A stretch of 64,000 nt of DNA from Pseudomonadales bacterium (GCA_023268635.1 JALQUB010000084.1:34272-98271), one strand, 5' to 3'. Positions 1 through 10,777 are shown, numbered from the stretch's first letter. Made by a program: numbers and translations. The notes: generated by a model from the sequence alone, not told the origin.

Positions 1-1056
1 ACTATTGAGCCAGGTAATTTAGAAGAGGGGGCGGATCTTACATTTACAGCTACCTTCGAAGTCTATCCCGATGTGACTCTGCCTGATTTTTCAAAGCTTG
101 AAGTAGAGCGACTCGGTGCAGATATCGGCGATAGTGACATCGATGAGATGATCGAAACCCTTCGTCAGCAGCGCCAGACCTGGGAAGTTGTCGATCGCGC
201 GGCAGCAAATAAAGATCGGGTCAACATGGACTATACCGGAAAGTTGGACGGTGAAGAGTTCGCAGGTGGCAAAGCGCAAGGCACGGATTTGGTGCTGGGC
301 TCAGAGCGTATGATTCCTGGTTTTGAAGATGGCTTAATCGGCAAATCGGCGGGCGATTCGTTCACGCTGCCCTTAACCTTCCCAGCGGAATATCATAATG
401 CGGACCTCGCCGGGAAAGAGGTTGAGTTCGATATCGTGGTAAATAGCGTGAGTGGCCAGGTTTTGCCTGTCGTCGATGACGAGTTCTTTAAGAGCTTTGG
501 CGTCGAAGAAGGCGGCGAGGAAGCATTCAGAGTTGAGGTCGCTAGCAATATGTCGCGTGAGCTCAAATCGGCGAGCCGAAACAAGCTCAAGAACCAAGTC
601 ATGGATAAGCTAATCGATATTGTTGAAGTCGAAGTACCCACAGCGTTAATTGCCGGCGAAATCAATCAGCTAAAGGGGCAAGCCCTGCAGCAAATGGGCG
701 GTGGTGCGAACCTTGACCCAAGCATGTTGCCGGATGAATTATTCAGCGAACAGGCTAAGCGCCGGGTTACATTGGGATTGGTGCTGGGTGAGGTTATGCA
801 GAAGCATAATCTGACTGCTGATCCAGCACGTGTGCGTGAGACGATTGAAGAGCTCGCTTCAACTTACGAGTCGCCCGAAGATGTCATCAATTGGTATTAC
901 GGCAATCAGGAACAACTCGCAGCCGTTGAGAGCTCGGTAGTTGAAGATCAGGTTTTTGACTTCATATTAGGAGAGGCGAAGGTCGCAGATAAGACTGTTT
1001 CCTACCAAGAGGTGATTAAGCCTGAACCAAGAAAAACCGAGACTGTACCCGTTTAA
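1..1056 (+). CDS. tig: Trigger factor, 5'-truncated
   Basis: This is the ribosome-associated chaperone and peptidyl-prolyl isomerase that first meets nascent chains. The frame is open from base 1, so the gene enters from outside the window and a GTG at 73 is internal, not the start. The visible 351 residues begin near the end of the ribosome-binding domain. They continue through the FKBP-type PPIase domain (DRVNMDYTGKLDGEEF, MIPGFEDGL) and the C-terminal chaperone arms (ELKSASRNKLK, EQAKRRVTLGLVLGEV), which match the E. coli protein closely. The protein ends normally at a TAA. It heads the tig-clpP-clpX-lon order that is standard in gammaproteobacteria. Only about 100 N-terminal residues are missing. 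Confidence 0.97.
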   Translation, partial: TIEPGNLEEGADLTFTATFEVYPDVTLPDFSKLEVERLGADIGDSDIDEMIETLRQQRQTWEVVDRAAANKDRVNMDYTGKLDGEEFAGGKAQGTDLVLGSERMIPGFEDGLIGKSAGDSFTLPLTFPAEYHNADLAGKEVEFDIVVNSVSGQVLPVVDDEFFKSFGVEEGGEEAFRVEVASNMSRELKSASRNKLKNQVMDKLIDIVEVEVPTALIAGEINQLKGQALQQMGGGANLDPSMLPDELFSEQAKRRVTLGLVLGEVMQKHNLTADPARVRETIEELASTYESPEDVINWYYGNQEQLAAVESSVVEDQVFDFILGEAKVADKTVSYQEVIKPEPRKTETVPV

Positions 1057-1118
1057 TAGGTGGTGAGTCTCTAGCAACGCACGACTAAAGCGATACTGTC
1101 GCGACTTAGGACAATAGC

Positions 1119-1751
1119 ATGCCAACTAGCATTGAAACCTCAGCAGCCTTAGTGCCAATGGTTGTAGAACAGACTGCTCGAGGAGAGCGTTCCTACGACA
1201 TTTACTCGCGGTTGCTGAAGGACCGGGTGATTTTCTTAACCGGTCAGGTCGAAGACCATATGGCGAATCTGGTGGTTGCGCAGTTGCTATTTCTTGAGTC
1301 CGAGAATCCAGATAAGGATATCCATCTCTATATCAACTCACCTGGTGGCTCTGTGACCGCTGGCCTGTCGATCTACGACACGATGCAATTTATAAAGCCT
1401 GATGTCAGCACGATGTGTATAGGGCAAGCTGCGAGCATGGGCGCTATGCTGCTCGCAGGCGGTACTAAAGGTAAGCGACTCGCTTTGCCGCATTCAAGAA
1501 TGATGATCCACCAGCCGAGCGGCGGCGCTCAAGGCCAGGCTTCTGATATTGAAATACAAGCCAATGAAATCATTAAGTTACGAAAGAAACTTAATATACT
1601 TATGGCGGAGCACACGGGCCAAGATGAGGAACGAATTGCGCGCGACACTGAGCGAGATAATTTCATGAGTGCAGAAGAAGCATGTGAATATGGCTTAGTC
1701 GATAAAGTTATTGAAAGACGCGCAGACAAAAAGGGTAGTAACGACGCTTAG
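1119..1751 (+). CDS. clpP: ATP-dependent Clp protease proteolytic subunit
   Basis: This is the serine peptidase that forms the tetradecameric chamber of ClpXP and ClpAP and degrades unfolded substrates delivered by the AAA+ partner. The protein has 210 residues, close to the usual 207. The catalytic triad is visible as Ser106 (GQAASMGA), His131 (MMIHQPSGG) and Asp180 ([11 protein letters not shown]), each exactly five positions before its E. coli counterpart. The short N-terminal stretch before [19 protein letters not shown] is probably a processed propeptide. The gene lies 62 nt after tig and 59 nt before clpX, so co-transcription with clpX is likely. Confidence 0.98.
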   Translation: MPTSIETSAALVPMVVEQTARGERSYDIYSRLLKDRVIFLTGQVEDHMANLVVAQLLFLESENPDKDIHLYINSPGGSVTAGLSIYDTMQFIKPDVSTMCIGQAASMGAMLLAGGTKGKRLALPHSRMMIHQPSGGAQGQASDIEIQANEIIKLRKKLNILMAEHTGQDEERIARDTERDNFMSAEEACEYGLVDKVIERRADKKGSNDA

Positions 1752-1810
1752 ATTCGGGTCGGAGCGAACTCGAGCCTGTTGCAGGCGGTGGTTTTAATAG
1801 AGTACTCATT

Positions 1811-3097
1811 ATGTCAGATGACGATATCAACAAGACTGAAGAGGGCGGCAAGCTTCTCTATTGTTCTTTTTGTGCGAAAAGCCAGCAAGAAGTGAAGAAG
1901 CTGATTGCCGGCCCTTCTGTGTTCGTCTGCGACGAGTGTGTAGAGCTCTGCAACGACATCATTAAAGAGGAAGTTCAGGAGCGAGATTCCGAATCTAAAG
2001 CTCGAAAACTCCCTGTCCCGCAAGAAATTAAGGAAACTCTCGACGAATACGTGATCGGTCAAGATGCGGCTAAACGCGTGCTTGCTGTAGCTGTTTATAA
2101 CCATTACAAGCGTCTTAATTACGAAAGCGGCAAGGGCGACGTCGAATTAGGCAAGAGCAATATCCTGATGGTCGGTCCAACAGGTACCGGCAAGACTCTC
2201 CTCGCGGAGACTTTGGCGCGTATGCTAGATGTGCCGTTCACTATTGCGGATGCCACCACACTGACAGAGGCAGGTTATGTCGGTGAAGATGTTGAAAACA
2301 TCATTCAGAAGCTGTTGCAAAAATGCGATTACGACGTCGAGAAGGCCCAGATCGGTATCGTTTATATTGATGAAATCGATAAGATTTCTCGTAAATCGGA
2401 TAATCCATCGATCACCCGCGATGTGTCTGGCGAAGGTGTGCAACAAGCTTTATTGAAGCTAATTGAAGGTACGGTTGCGTCTGTGCCACCACAAGGTGGG
2501 CGCAAGCATCCTCAGCAGGAATTTCTGCAGGTTGATACATCCAATATATTGTTCATTTGTGGCGGCGCTTTTGCAGGGCTCGACAGGATAATCCTAGATC
2601 GCTCGCAGAAGAGCGGAATTGGCTTCTCCGCAGAGGTCAGGTCTAAAGAGACAGAAGACAAGGTCGGTGAGGCTTTGCGTAAGGTTGAGCCAGAGGACTT
2701 AGTTAAATACGGGCTGATCCCTGAATTTGTCGGCCGCTTACCGATGATTGCAACCTTGGATGAGCTCGACTTGGATGCGCTGGTGCGCATCATTAAAGAG
2801 CCTAAGAACTCACTAACCAAGCAGTATGCCAAGCTCTTCGAAATGGAAAATGTAGAAATACAGTTCCGAGATGATGCATTGAGAGCCATTGCCAAGAAGG
2901 CGAAGGAGCGCAGGACGGGTGCGCGTGGTCTCCGCTCAATCATGGAGTCTGTTCTCCTCGATAGCATGTATAAGATTCCATCCTTAGAGAAGGTGAGCAA
3001 AGTTATCATTGACGCCGCTGTGATTGAGGGAGAATCCGAACCTTTATTGCTATTTGAGAACACGGATCAGCCGAGCAAGTCGGCGGCGGAAGACTGA
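1811..3097 (+). CDS. clpX: Clp protease ATP-binding subunit ClpX
   Basis: This AAA+ unfoldase recognises, unfolds and threads substrates into ClpP. The 428 residues show the N-terminal C4 zinc finger (Cys18, 21, 40, 43), Walker A GPTGTGKT at 122-129, the GYVG pore loop at 155-158, Walker B with DEID at 187-190, an RKH loop (GGRKHPQQE, about 229-237) and the IGF loop at 270-272 that docks on ClpP. All elements needed for a working ClpX are present and the length matches the family (about 424). It is directly downstream of its protease partner. Confidence 0.98.
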   Translation: MSDDDINKTEEGGKLLYCSFCAKSQQEVKKLIAGPSVFVCDECVELCNDIIKEEVQERDSESKARKLPVPQEIKETLDEYVIGQDAAKRVLAVAVYNHYKRLNYESGKGDVELGKSNILMVGPTGTGKTLLAETLARMLDVPFTIADATTLTEAGYVGEDVENIIQKLLQKCDYDVEKAQIGIVYIDEIDKISRKSDNPSITRDVSGEGVQQALLKLIEGTVASVPPQGGRKHPQQEFLQVDTSNILFICGGAFAGLDRIILDRSQKSGIGFSAEVRSKETEDKVGEALRKVEPEDLVKYGLIPEFVGRLPMIATLDELDLDALVRIIKEPKNSLTKQYAKLFEMENVEIQFRDDALRAIAKKAKERRTGARGLRSIMESVLLDSMYKIPSLEKVSKVIIDAAVIEGESEPLLLFENTDQPSKSAAED

Positions 3098-3116
3098 TTG
3101 AGCTTTAAATTTTGGG

Positions 3117-3144
3117 CTTGAAATAGAGACCCTAGCCTCCATAA
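3117..3144 (+). promoter_or_regulatory. Putative sigma-32 heat-shock promoter for lon
   Basis: CTTGAAA at 3117-3123 is an exact match to the sigma-32 -35 consensus. A 13-nt spacer separates it from CTCCATAA at 3137-3144, which agrees with the -10 consensus CCCCATTA at six of eight positions. It lies 63 nt upstream of the lon start, in the only non-coding gap between clpX and lon. E. coli lon is known to be sigma-32 dependent. The match was seen by eye and has no experimental support here. Confidence 0.6.
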
Positions 3145-3207
3145 CTAAGAACATCTAATTCTTTTCGGTTGGCTCTTTTAGGGGGCAACCATTTGCGAAG
3201 GTAGCCC

Positions 3208-5643
3208 ATGAGCACAAATGATGAAGCGCTAACATCAGCGTCTAACAAGCCGACCATCCCTCTATTACCTCTGCGCGATGTTGTCGTGTATCCGCAGATC
3301 GTCCAACCACTCTTTGTCGGCCGTCCGAAATCTATCAAGGCGCTGGAAATAGCCATGGCGTCGGATAAGAAAGTCCTTCTCGTTGCCCAGAAAAATGCGG
3401 GTAACGATGACCCTAGTGCCTCAGACCTTTATCAGATAGGGACTATCGCGACAATTCTTCAGCTTATTCGCCTCCCTGACGGCACTGTGAAGGTCTTGGT
3501 CGAGGGGCTGGATCGGGCGAAAATCAAAGATGTAAATTATGAAGATGGCTATGTAGTGGCGGCTGCATCTGCGCTACGTGAAGACGAGCCTTCTGAAAAA
3601 GAAAGCGATGCACTCGTGCGCTCGCTACTTGCACAATTTGATCACTATGTTCAATTAAGTAAGAAGATTCCTCCTGAGGTCATGAGTTCAATTGCTAGTA
3701 TCGACGAAGCGGGGCGACAGGTTGATACCATCGCGTCGCATATGTCTCTGCAATTGGAGGAAAAGCAAAACTTATTGGAGTTGGCCGGTCTTCAGGCTCG
3801 CATTGAACATCTCATGGCTCTTATCGAATCAGAGATAGATCTGTTCGCCGTCGAGAAACGTATCCGCGGTCGCGTTAAGAAACAGATGGAGAAGAGTCAG
3901 CGCGAGTATTACCTCAACGAACAAATCAAGGCGATCCAGAAAGAAATGGGCGAGCTCGAGGATATGCCTAATGAGGCCGAAGAGCTCAAGAAGAAGATCG
4001 ATGAAGCGGGTATGTCCAAAGAGGCAAAGGAAAAGGCTGTATCTGAGTTAAACAAGCTCAAACAGATGTCTCCAATGTCTTCCGAGGCATCCGTGGTCCG
4101 TACTTATTTAGATTGGATGGTCAATATCCCTTGGAAAAAGCGCAGCAAAGTGCGCTTGGAGTTAGATAGAGCTGAGCAGATATTAGAAAATGATCACTAT
4201 GGGCTGAAAGAAGTTAAAGAGCGAATCCTTGAGTACCTTGCCGTACAGAAGCGTGTTAAAAAGCTAAAGGCTCCTATTTTATGCCTAGTAGGGCCGCCTG
4301 GTGTGGGTAAAACCTCTTTAGGCGAGTCAGTCGCTCGTGCTACTAATCGTAAATTTGTGAGGATGGCGCTAGGTGGTGTTCGCGATGAAGCTGAAATACG
4401 TGGACATAGGAGAACCTATATTGGCTCCTTGCCTGGCAAGTTAATGCAGAAGCTCTCTAAGGTTGGTGTAAAGAATCCATTATTCCTCTTAGACGAAATC
4501 GATAAGATGGGAATGGATAACCGAGGAGATCCAGCCTCAGCGCTATTAGAGGTATTGGATCCGGAGCAAAATAGCAGTTTCAACGATCATTACTTAGAAG
4601 TCGATTATGACCTTTCTGAGGTTATGTTTGTTTGCACTTCAAACAGTATGAACATTCCTGAAGCGTTACTCGATCGAATGGAAGTTATTCGTATACCTGG
4701 GTATACGGAAGAAGAAAAGTTGAATATCGCTCAGCGATATCTCGTCCCTAAACAGATGAAGAACAACGGCGTTAAAGATTCTGAACTCACTATCGGTGAG
4801 CAGCCAATCCGAGACATTATTCGTTACTACACTCGAGAGGCGGGTGTGCGTGGATTGGAGCGTGAGATTGCTAAGATCTGCAGAAAGGTGGTTAAGGAAA
4901 ACTCCCTCAAAAGCAAAGCCGGTTCTGTTGTGCTGGATTCTGAAAACCTTGAAGAATATTGCGGTGTGCGTAAATTTGATTACGGCCGTGCTGAGGAAGA
5001 AAATCAAATTGGTCAAGTTAATGGGCTCGCGTGGACACAAGTTGGCGGGGAATTATTGACTATTGAAGCTATCGCGGTAGAAGGCAAGGGTAAGACGATT
5101 AAGACTGGCTCGCTTGGCGATGTGATGCAGGAGTCAATACAAGCTGCTCTGACTGTTGTCAGGAGTCGAGCCGCAGCGCTTGGATTGCCAAACAATTTCC
5201 ACGAGACCAAGGATCTGCATATTCATGTGCCGGAAGGTGCAACGCCGAAGGACGGGCCGAGTGCGGGAGTGGGCATGTGCACAGCGCTGGCATCGGTGCT
5301 GACGGGTATTCCGGTACGAGCCGATGTCGCCATGACTGGTGAAATCACTCTCAGAGGGCAAGTACTTAAGATCGGTGGGCTCAAGGAAAAGCTGTTGGCG
5401 GCTCACAGGGGGAATATTAAGACTGTTTTGATCCCCGCTGACAATGAGCGAGATCTCGCTGAAATTCCGGACAATATAAAAGCTGATTTGGAGATTATTC
5501 CAGTTAAGTGGATTGACCAAGTATTGGAGGTTGCTCTGCAGTATCAACCAAAGCCTCTCAATCCTTCTTCGACATCGATAATCGAAGGGAAGGGTGAGAA
5601 GACGGCTAAAGCGGCTGACGAAGGGAGTTTAAATCACCACTGA
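3208..5643 (+). CDS. lon: ATP-dependent protease Lon
   Basis: This is a cytosolic AAA+ serine protease that degrades misfolded and regulatory proteins. The 811 residues carry the N-terminal LAN substrate-binding domain ([13 protein letters not shown]), a long coiled-coil region, Walker A GPPGVGKT at 362-369, Walker B FLLDEIDK and a C-terminal protease domain. The catalytic Ser685 lies in [11 protein letters not shown]. Lys728, in [13 protein letters not shown], lies 43 residues on, the same distance as Ser679/Lys722 in E. coli. The C-terminal tail is longer and Lys/Ser rich. It is preceded by a heat-shock-type promoter and followed by hupB, the common gammaproteobacterial order. Confidence 0.98.
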   Translation: MSTNDEALTSASNKPTIPLLPLRDVVVYPQIVQPLFVGRPKSIKALEIAMASDKKVLLVAQKNAGNDDPSASDLYQIGTIATILQLIRLPDGTVKVLVEGLDRAKIKDVNYEDGYVVAAASALREDEPSEKESDALVRSLLAQFDHYVQLSKKIPPEVMSSIASIDEAGRQVDTIASHMSLQLEEKQNLLELAGLQARIEHLMALIESEIDLFAVEKRIRGRVKKQMEKSQREYYLNEQIKAIQKEMGELEDMPNEAEELKKKIDEAGMSKEAKEKAVSELNKLKQMSPMSSEASVVRTYLDWMVNIPWKKRSKVRLELDRAEQILENDHYGLKEVKERILEYLAVQKRVKKLKAPILCLVGPPGVGKTSLGESVARATNRKFVRMALGGVRDEAEIRGHRRTYIGSLPGKLMQKLSKVGVKNPLFLLDEIDKMGMDNRGDPASALLEVLDPEQNSSFNDHYLEVDYDLSEVMFVCTSNSMNIPEALLDRMEVIRIPGYTEEEKLNIAQRYLVPKQMKNNGVKDSELTIGEQPIRDIIRYYTREAGVRGLEREIAKICRKVVKENSLKSKAGSVVLDSENLEEYCGVRKFDYGRAEEENQIGQVNGLAWTQVGGELLTIEAIAVEGKGKTIKTGSLGDVMQESIQAALTVVRSRAAALGLPNNFHETKDLHIHVPEGATPKDGPSAGVGMCTALASVLTGIPVRADVAMTGEITLRGQVLKIGGLKEKLLAAHRGNIKTVLIPADNERDLAEIPDNIKADLEIIPVKWIDQVLEVALQYQPKPLNPSSTSIIEGKGEKTAKAADEGSLNHH

Positions 5644-5717
5644 TCAAGTCGGCATTGATTGAGATTAAATCGCCTTAATTGAGCTAAACTTAGTCTGCAA
5701 AAATGCAGGTAATCTTG

Positions 5718-5747
5718 TTGACACTAGAAATGGCGAGTTGGTATAAA
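5718..5747 (+). promoter_or_regulatory. Sigma-70 promoter for hupB
   Basis: TTGACA at 5718-5723 is a perfect -35 hexamer. An 18-nt spacer leads to TATAAA at 5742-5747, preceded by TGG, which makes an extended -10. It lies about 165 nt upstream of the hupB start, so the hupB transcript would have a long leader. The rest of the 269-nt lon-hupB gap shows no gene. Confidence 0.65.
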
Positions 5748-5912
5748 GGTTCGGCATTCGGGCGTTTCAGCTATATTGCACGTCTAGAAAATGCTGTCAT
5801 CCGCTCGTAAGTCGAACAAGATTCGAGAAGGCAGTTCGGAAAGTATAAGAAACAAAAAATTGGATTTTTACGACGAGCCATCAATTCTAAAAAATAAGGA
5901 AAAGGGGATATT

Positions 5913-6188
5913 GTGAATAAATCAGAACTAATCGACGTGGTCGCTGAAAGCGCCGACCTACCTAAAGCAGCAGCTGGCCGTGCTATTGATGCGATCATTG
6001 ATGCAATCACGGACTCATTGAAGAAAGAAGATCCCGTAGTTTTAGTAGGTTTTGGCACTTTTGCTACTAAAAACCGAGCAGCACGCACAGGCCGTAACCC
6101 ACAAACTGGCGCGGCGATTCAAATCAAAGCGGCACGCGTACCAAGCTTTAAAGCTGGTAAGGCTTTGAAAGACGCGGTTAATTCGTAA
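5913..6188 (+). CDS. hupB: DNA-binding protein HU-beta
   Basis: This is a small nucleoid-associated histone-like protein that bends and compacts DNA as a dimer. The 91 residues start at a GTG preceded by a strong purine-rich ribosome site (AAGGAAAAGGGG). The family signature [21 protein letters not shown], for the DNA-binding beta arm, is split here only by normal substitutions. The length is exactly that of bacterial HU. It lies downstream of lon as in E. coli. Two hairpins with T tracts follow the stop, consistent with a highly expressed single-gene transcript. Confidence 0.97.
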   Translation: MNKSELIDVVAESADLPKAAAGRAIDAIIDAITDSLKKEDPVVLVGFGTFATKNRAARTGRNPQTGAAIQIKAARVPSFKAGKALKDAVNS

Positions 6189-6216
6189 ACTCTCTCACGC
6201 TGAGCGCTCGCTAATT

Positions 6217-6240
6217 TCGCCTTCTATGAGAGGCGATTTT
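6217..6240 (+). terminator. Short rho-independent terminator after hupB
   Basis: A 6-bp stem, TCGCCT at 6217-6222 pairing with AGGCGA at 6231-6236, is followed directly by TTTT. The stem is short, so this may be a weak first terminator backed up by the hairpin at 6288. Confidence 0.5.
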
Positions 6241-6287
6241 CCCAAGAGCTTAATTTTCAGCTGTTTTAGTAGAGTAGCATAGCCTAG

Positions 6288-6316
6288 GGCGCATCGATGA
6301 TGCGCCTTTTGCTTTT
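6288..6316 (+). terminator. Rho-independent terminator between hupB and ppiD
   Basis: A perfect 8-bp GC-rich stem, GGCGCATC at 6288-6295 pairing with GATGCGCC at 6299-6306, has a 3-nt loop and is followed by TTTTGCTTTT. Confidence 0.8.
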
Positions 6317-6397
6317 ATAAAAGGGCAAATATTGACTGGGGCAACAGCAAAAGATCGCTTATTATAGCCGGCTAGTTATTAAACTATAGGAATCACC

Positions 6398-8296
6398 ATG
6401 CTACAGAACATTCGCGACAACTCTCAGGGTGTTATCGCCAAAGTCATAATCGGGCTGATCGTCGCTATTTTCGTGCTATTCGGCGCGGAATCTATCATAG
6501 GCGGTTTGACTCGTGGTCCCAGCGTCGCTGAGGTGAACGGGGAGGAAATCACAGACTTCCAATTGCAGCAGGGCGTGCAGGACCTGATTAATTCTATAGG
6601 CGGAAATGCTGAGGGTGTAGACCAAGCCCTGCTCGAGCAAATTGCACTTAATCAACTGATTGAGGAGACCTTGTTGCGACAAGCGGGAGATCGTAACGGT
6701 TTAGGGATATCAAATGCGCGTATCGATAAGGCGATCATTGCGAATCCTAATTTTCAAGTCAGCGGTCGCTTCGATTCCGAATTTGCACTTAGGACTATGA
6801 ATAGCCAAGGGTTTTCAGTTCAGTCCTACAAGGAAGCGTTAAATAGTCAAATGCTGTTATCCCAACTCGTCAGTGCGATAACGGAATCTGAGTTTGCAAC
6901 CAAGAGTGAGTTGCAGACGCTCTCTGCTCTCGGCGCTCAAGCGCGCGATTTCCGATACATCTCTATCCCTCCGGGTACTAGAACCCTGGGAACTCCCATC
7001 AGTGACGAAGAGATTGCGGAATATTATGAGGCTAATCTTAGTCAGTTTACGCGACCTGAAAGCGTGATGGTGGACTATGTCTTGCTCGAGAAGTCGGCCC
7101 TCGCTTCGCAAATTGAATTAGAAGATGGCGCGGTTGAAGCCCAATATGAGGTAGAGAAGTCTGAATTCGAAGGCTCTGCCGAAAAGCGCGCCTCCCATAT
7201 CTTATTTGAGACTGGTCCGCAGATGACTGTAGAAGCTGCGCGAGCGGCTGCGTCTGATGCAATCGCAAGAGCGGCTGCAGGAGAGACTTTCGAAGCCTTA
7301 GCAATGGAGCTTTCTAGCGACCGCATCTCTGCCGAAGAAGGCGGTGATATCGGGTTTAGTGATGGTAGTGCATTCCCTCCTGAAATCGAAGAGGCATTAG
7401 TTGGACTCGCAGTGGGAGACTTAACAGAACCTGTGGAAACAGATTTCGGTATCCATATTGTTAAGCTCACCGAAGATAATGCGAATGTATTCCAGGAGCT
7501 GGAAGAAGTCGCGGGACGCATTGAGCGTGAATTGAAGGCGGCTGAAGTAGAGCAGCTTTATGCGAGTATGCTCTCAGATCTTTCGAATCTTGCTTTTGAG
7601 TCTTCAGACTTACAAAGAGTGTCGAGTGAATTGAACTTGCCTATACTCAGCAGCGGTGCATTCGATCGCAGCGGTGGTGGAGGCATCTTTTCCGATCAAG
7701 CGGTATTGGACGCGGCTTTTTCGTTCGAGGTGTTCGAAGACGGTAATAATAGCGATGTTGTAGAACTCGGTCTCGATCGCGCGCTGGTGTTGCGGGTTAA
7801 TACTATTGAGCCTGAAGGTCGATACTCATTAGAAGAGGTTGAGCCTGAGATTGCTGTGGCTATCCGAGGTCAAATGGAACGCGATGCCGTGGCCGCCATC
7901 GGAGAAGAAATCCTTTCATTGATCGAGCAGGGAGGGAACCTAGACGCCTTGCTAGAATCAGAAGAGCTATCGTGGCGTGAAGAACAGTCGGTCCGCCGGG
8001 GCCAGAACTCGATAAATGCTGAAATTGTGAATGCTATTTTCGCCTTGCCTGCACCCGACGCTGGCGCTGTCGAGCGTTCAGAGCTGAGTTTAGCAAACGG
8101 TACATTCGTCGTGGCTGAATTGACGGGCGTAACCGAAGGCGATTTCACTAAGCTCGCCGAAGGTGAGCAAGCAGCGATGCGTGAAAGTATCGTCAGTGAT
8201 CTGGGCAGTAGTGAATTCAGGGCTTATGTCGGCACTCTCAGAGAAGAAGGTGGTATTGTCATCAATTCGGATCGCCAAGAAGAGTTACCACTCTAA
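6398..8296 (+). CDS. ppiD: Periplasmic folding chaperone PpiD (SurA-like)
   Basis: This is an inner-membrane-anchored periplasmic chaperone that assists newly translocated proteins near the Sec translocon. The 632 residues (E. coli 623) begin with a cytoplasmic tip, then one transmembrane helix at about 14-33 (VIAKVIIGLIVAIFVLFG) and a SurA-type N-terminal chaperone domain. A parvulin-type rotamase domain follows at about 263-358 (KRASHILFE, GGDIGFSDG, TDFGIHIVKL). It comes after hupB, as in E. coli. A bidirectional terminator closes the unit. Confidence 0.95.
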   Translation: MLQNIRDNSQGVIAKVIIGLIVAIFVLFGAESIIGGLTRGPSVAEVNGEEITDFQLQQGVQDLINSIGGNAEGVDQALLEQIALNQLIEETLLRQAGDRNGLGISNARIDKAIIANPNFQVSGRFDSEFALRTMNSQGFSVQSYKEALNSQMLLSQLVSAITESEFATKSELQTLSALGAQARDFRYISIPPGTRTLGTPISDEEIAEYYEANLSQFTRPESVMVDYVLLEKSALASQIELEDGAVEAQYEVEKSEFEGSAEKRASHILFETGPQMTVEAARAAASDAIARAAAGETFEALAMELSSDRISAEEGGDIGFSDGSAFPPEIEEALVGLAVGDLTEPVETDFGIHIVKLTEDNANVFQELEEVAGRIERELKAAEVEQLYASMLSDLSNLAFESSDLQRVSSELNLPILSSGAFDRSGGGGIFSDQAVLDAAFSFEVFEDGNNSDVVELGLDRALVLRVNTIEPEGRYSLEEVEPEIAVAIRGQMERDAVAAIGEEILSLIEQGGNLDALLESEELSWREEQSVRRGQNSINAEIVNAIFALPAPDAGAVERSELSLANGTFVVAELTGVTEGDFTKLAEGEQAAMRESIVSDLGSSEFRAYVGTLREEGGIVINSDRQEELPL

Positions 8297-8324
8297 CCAG
8301 ATAATCCGTAACTCTGTAAAAGAA

Positions 8325-8356
8325 AAAGGCGCATAAGAAAACTCTTATGCGCCTTT
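8325..8356. terminator. Bidirectional terminator between ppiD and fabI
   Basis: A perfect 13-bp stem (8325-8337 with 8344-8356) and a 6-nt loop sit between two convergent genes. The stem is flanked by A residues on the left and T residues on the right, so it can act on both strands. Confidence 0.85.
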
Positions 8357-8376
8357 ATATGCAGCTAGAATGCGAA

Positions 8377-9171
8377 TTATTCTGCGTCGGCTAAAGAGCC
8401 CATCGCGGTAGTGTTGAAACCACCATCGACGTACAAAATTTCACCGCTAATACCGGAGGCTAAATCTGAGCACAGGAAGCTGGCCGCATTACCCACTTCT
8501 TCAATGGTCACGTTCCTGCGTAGCGGAGTTTGCTTCGCATTGTGTTCCAGCATTTTCCTAAAGCTCTTAATGCCTGCAGCAGCCAGGGTCTTAATTGGCC
8601 CTGCCGAGATGGCATTTACACGAATGCCTTTGGGGCCTAATGCGGAAGCCATATAGCGTACGTTGGCCTCAAGGCTCGCCTTCGCTAGACCCATGACATT
8701 GTAATTGGGGAGGCTTCTTACGGCGCCTAGATAGCTAAGCGTGAGGAGCGAACCGTTGCGACCTTCCATTAATTTCGCACCTGCTTTTGCAAGAGCTACG
8801 AAGCTATAAGAGCTTATTTCATGCGCTAACTTGAAGCCTTCGCGGGTAGTGACATCTACATAGTTGCCATCGAGTTCATTGCCTGGTGCGAATGCAAGAC
8901 AGTGTACGATGCAGTCGATACCGTCCCAGCTCTTGCCGAGTTCTTCAAACAAGCTGTTTATTTGCTCATCGCTGGTTACATCGCAGGGGAACACTAAATT
9001 GGAATCCCAGCCTTCAGCAAATTTTTCGACACGCTCCTTTAATTTGTCTCCTTGATAGGTGAAAGCGAGTTCGGCGCCTTCTCTGTGCATCGCCTCAGCA
9101 ATACCCGAAGCGATCGATAACTTGCTCGCGACACCTAGTATTAAAACTTTCTTACCTGCCATGTAACCCAT
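8377..9171 (-). CDS. fabI: Enoyl-[acyl-carrier-protein] reductase (NADH)
   Basis: This enzyme reduces the trans-2-enoyl-ACP double bond in the last step of each fatty-acid elongation cycle and is the triclosan target. The 264-residue short-chain dehydrogenase fold has a FabI-type nucleotide loop ([13 protein letters not shown]). The catalytic residues Tyr147, Tyr157 and Lys164 lie one position after their E. coli equivalents (146, 156, 163). The C-terminal [11 protein letters not shown] is typical. The start MGYMAGKK aligns with E. coli MGFLSGKR. It converges on ppiD across a shared terminator. Confidence 0.97.
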   Translation of the reverse strand: MGYMAGKKVLILGVASKLSIASGIAEAMHREGAELAFTYQGDKLKERVEKFAEGWDSNLVFPCDVTSDEQINSLFEELGKSWDGIDCIVHCLAFAPGNELDGNYVDVTTREGFKLAHEISSYSFVALAKAGAKLMEGRNGSLLTLSYLGAVRSLPNYNVMGLAKASLEANVRYMASALGPKGIRVNAISAGPIKTLAAAGIKSFRKMLEHNAKQTPLRRNVTIEEVGNAASFLCSDLASGISGEILYVDGGFNTTAMGSLADAE

Positions 9172-9229
9172 GCAGCAGCTCCTTGATCATGTGGCTAATA
9201 AAGTCGTTGAAATTTTAATGCGTGTGCTT

Positions 9230-10777
9230 CTAAGCATCATGCATGTAATGTTTTATTATCGGCACTATCGCAAGCGCCAATAGGCCAGCGGCGATGCTGT
9301 AGAGCCCCGCGGATTGGTAAACATCTAAATAAGTCTGTAGTGCGGCTGCAGGGTCGACGACTTCGCCACCGACTGTAGCTGATCCTGTCATGGCAGCGAT
9401 GGTCCCAGAGACGTAGTTGCCGGCCGCTGACGCTAGAAACCAGCACCCCATCATCATTCCTACCACTCTAGGTACGGAAAGGCGTGATGTCATAGAGAGG
9501 CCCACAGGTGAGATGCAAAGCTCACCCGTTGTATGCAATAAATAGAGAAGCACTATCCAGATGATAGCCACCTGTGTTGGATCTGTCGCGACACTTGCAC
9601 CGTAAACGAGCACCAGAAAACCGAGACCCAATTGGATTATAGAGAGGGCAAATTTCGTAGGTGTTGAAGGTTCCCAGCCTCGTTTCGCTAGGCTTAGCCA
9701 AAGAATATTAAAGAGTGGCGCCAGCGTGATAATAAAAAAGGCATTAACTGATTGAAAAGCAGCTGCAGGTACTTCGAATCCGAATATAACCCGGTCTATA
9801 TTGCGATCAGTCATCAGGCTTAATGAGCTGGCCGTTTGTTCGAACAAGGACCAAAAAATGACTTGGTAGCTCATAAGAAAGAGGCAGACGAGCATTCTGT
9901 CGCGGTCAATCGGGGCGCATTTTGTAAATGAATAAAATATCACCAAGGCTACCGCTAAGACTAACGTCGTACCGAGTAAGCCGCCGACTACAGCCGGCGA
10001 TTGCATAAGCTGCCAGCACACGATTACGCCGCCTATACTCAATAAATAGATGGACCATTCCTTGCTAATACCGATTGCAGTCGGTTGCTTAAGTAACGCC
10101 GGTTCACTTGGAAGGCCGGCAGATCCAAATAGGTGTCTCCCTTTAATAAAGACTATCAATCCCGCCAGCATTCCGATGCCCGCTGCCCCAAAACCCCAGC
10201 TGAATCCTTTGTACTGCAATAAGAAGCCGCAAATGATTGCGCCTAGGAATGAGCCGAGATTAATACCCATATAAAATAGGGTGTACGCACCGTCACGGCG
10301 TGGATCTTCGCGGGTATACAGGGAGCCAACTAAGGTAGAGATATTTCCTTTAAGAAAGCCTACGCCGACAATGATGAGGCCTAGAGAAAAATAGAATACC
10401 TGTAGGTAGAAAGGATCACGGATTACTTCGGTACCGGTAGCCCCCATTTGCTCAATAGCTTTTGTGCCTTCGAGTGCCATCCCAAAATGACCGGCAACGA
10501 GCAATAAAGCGCCTAGGACCACGGCCTTGCTTGGACCGAGATAACGGTCGGCGATGATCCCACCGATAACTGGCGTAATGTAAACCAAAGAAATGTATGA
10601 ACCGAAAATCCCAGCGGCGATTTCGTCGCTGAATAGGAAGTGCTGTGTGAGATAAAAAATGAGTAGGGCCCGCATGCCGTAATAGCTGAACCGTTCCCAC
10701 ATCTCCGTGAGGAAGCATATGACAAGTGCTTTAGGATGGCCGAAGAATTCAGTTCCTGAATGCATTGTACTGTTCAT
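9230..10777 (-). CDS. Proton-dependent oligopeptide transporter (POT/PTR2 family)
   Basis: This inner-membrane symporter is expected to import di- and tripeptides with protons. The 515 residues are mostly hydrophobic and consistent with 12-14 transmembrane helices. The family's proton-coupling motif ExxERFSYYG is intact at residues 25-34, and the second PTR2 signature appears as FYMGINLGSFLGAIICGFL-type sequence in the fifth helix region. E. coli relatives are DtpA to DtpD. Which subtype it is, and its exact substrate, cannot be told from sequence. It lies between fabI and mltD, which looks incidental. Confidence 0.93.
   Translation of the reverse strand: MNSTMHSGTEFFGHPKALVICFLTEMWERFSYYGMRALLIFYLTQHFLFSDEIAAGIFGSYISLVYITPVIGGIIADRYLGPSKAVVLGALLLVAGHFGMALEGTKAIEQMGATGTEVIRDPFYLQVFYFSLGLIIVGVGFLKGNISTLVGSLYTREDPRRDGAYTLFYMGINLGSFLGAIICGFLLQYKGFSWGFGAAGIGMLAGLIVFIKGRHLFGSAGLPSEPALLKQPTAIGISKEWSIYLLSIGGVIVCWQLMQSPAVVGGLLGTTLVLAVALVIFYSFTKCAPIDRDRMLVCLFLMSYQVIFWSLFEQTASSLSLMTDRNIDRVIFGFEVPAAAFQSVNAFFIITLAPLFNILWLSLAKRGWEPSTPTKFALSIIQLGLGFLVLVYGASVATDPTQVAIIWIVLLYLLHTTGELCISPVGLSMTSRLSVPRVVGMMMGCWFLASAAGNYVSGTIAAMTGSATVGGEVVDPAAALQTYLDVYQSAGLYSIAAGLLALAIVPIIKHYMHDA

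Noticed and set aside
4796..5059. Second coding frame inside lon
   Set aside because: It is a shadow of the lon reading frame with no independent start signal.
6332..6365. Sigma-70 promoter for ppiD (TTGACT to TATTAT)
   Set aside because: The spacing is about 22 nt, too long for a normal promoter.
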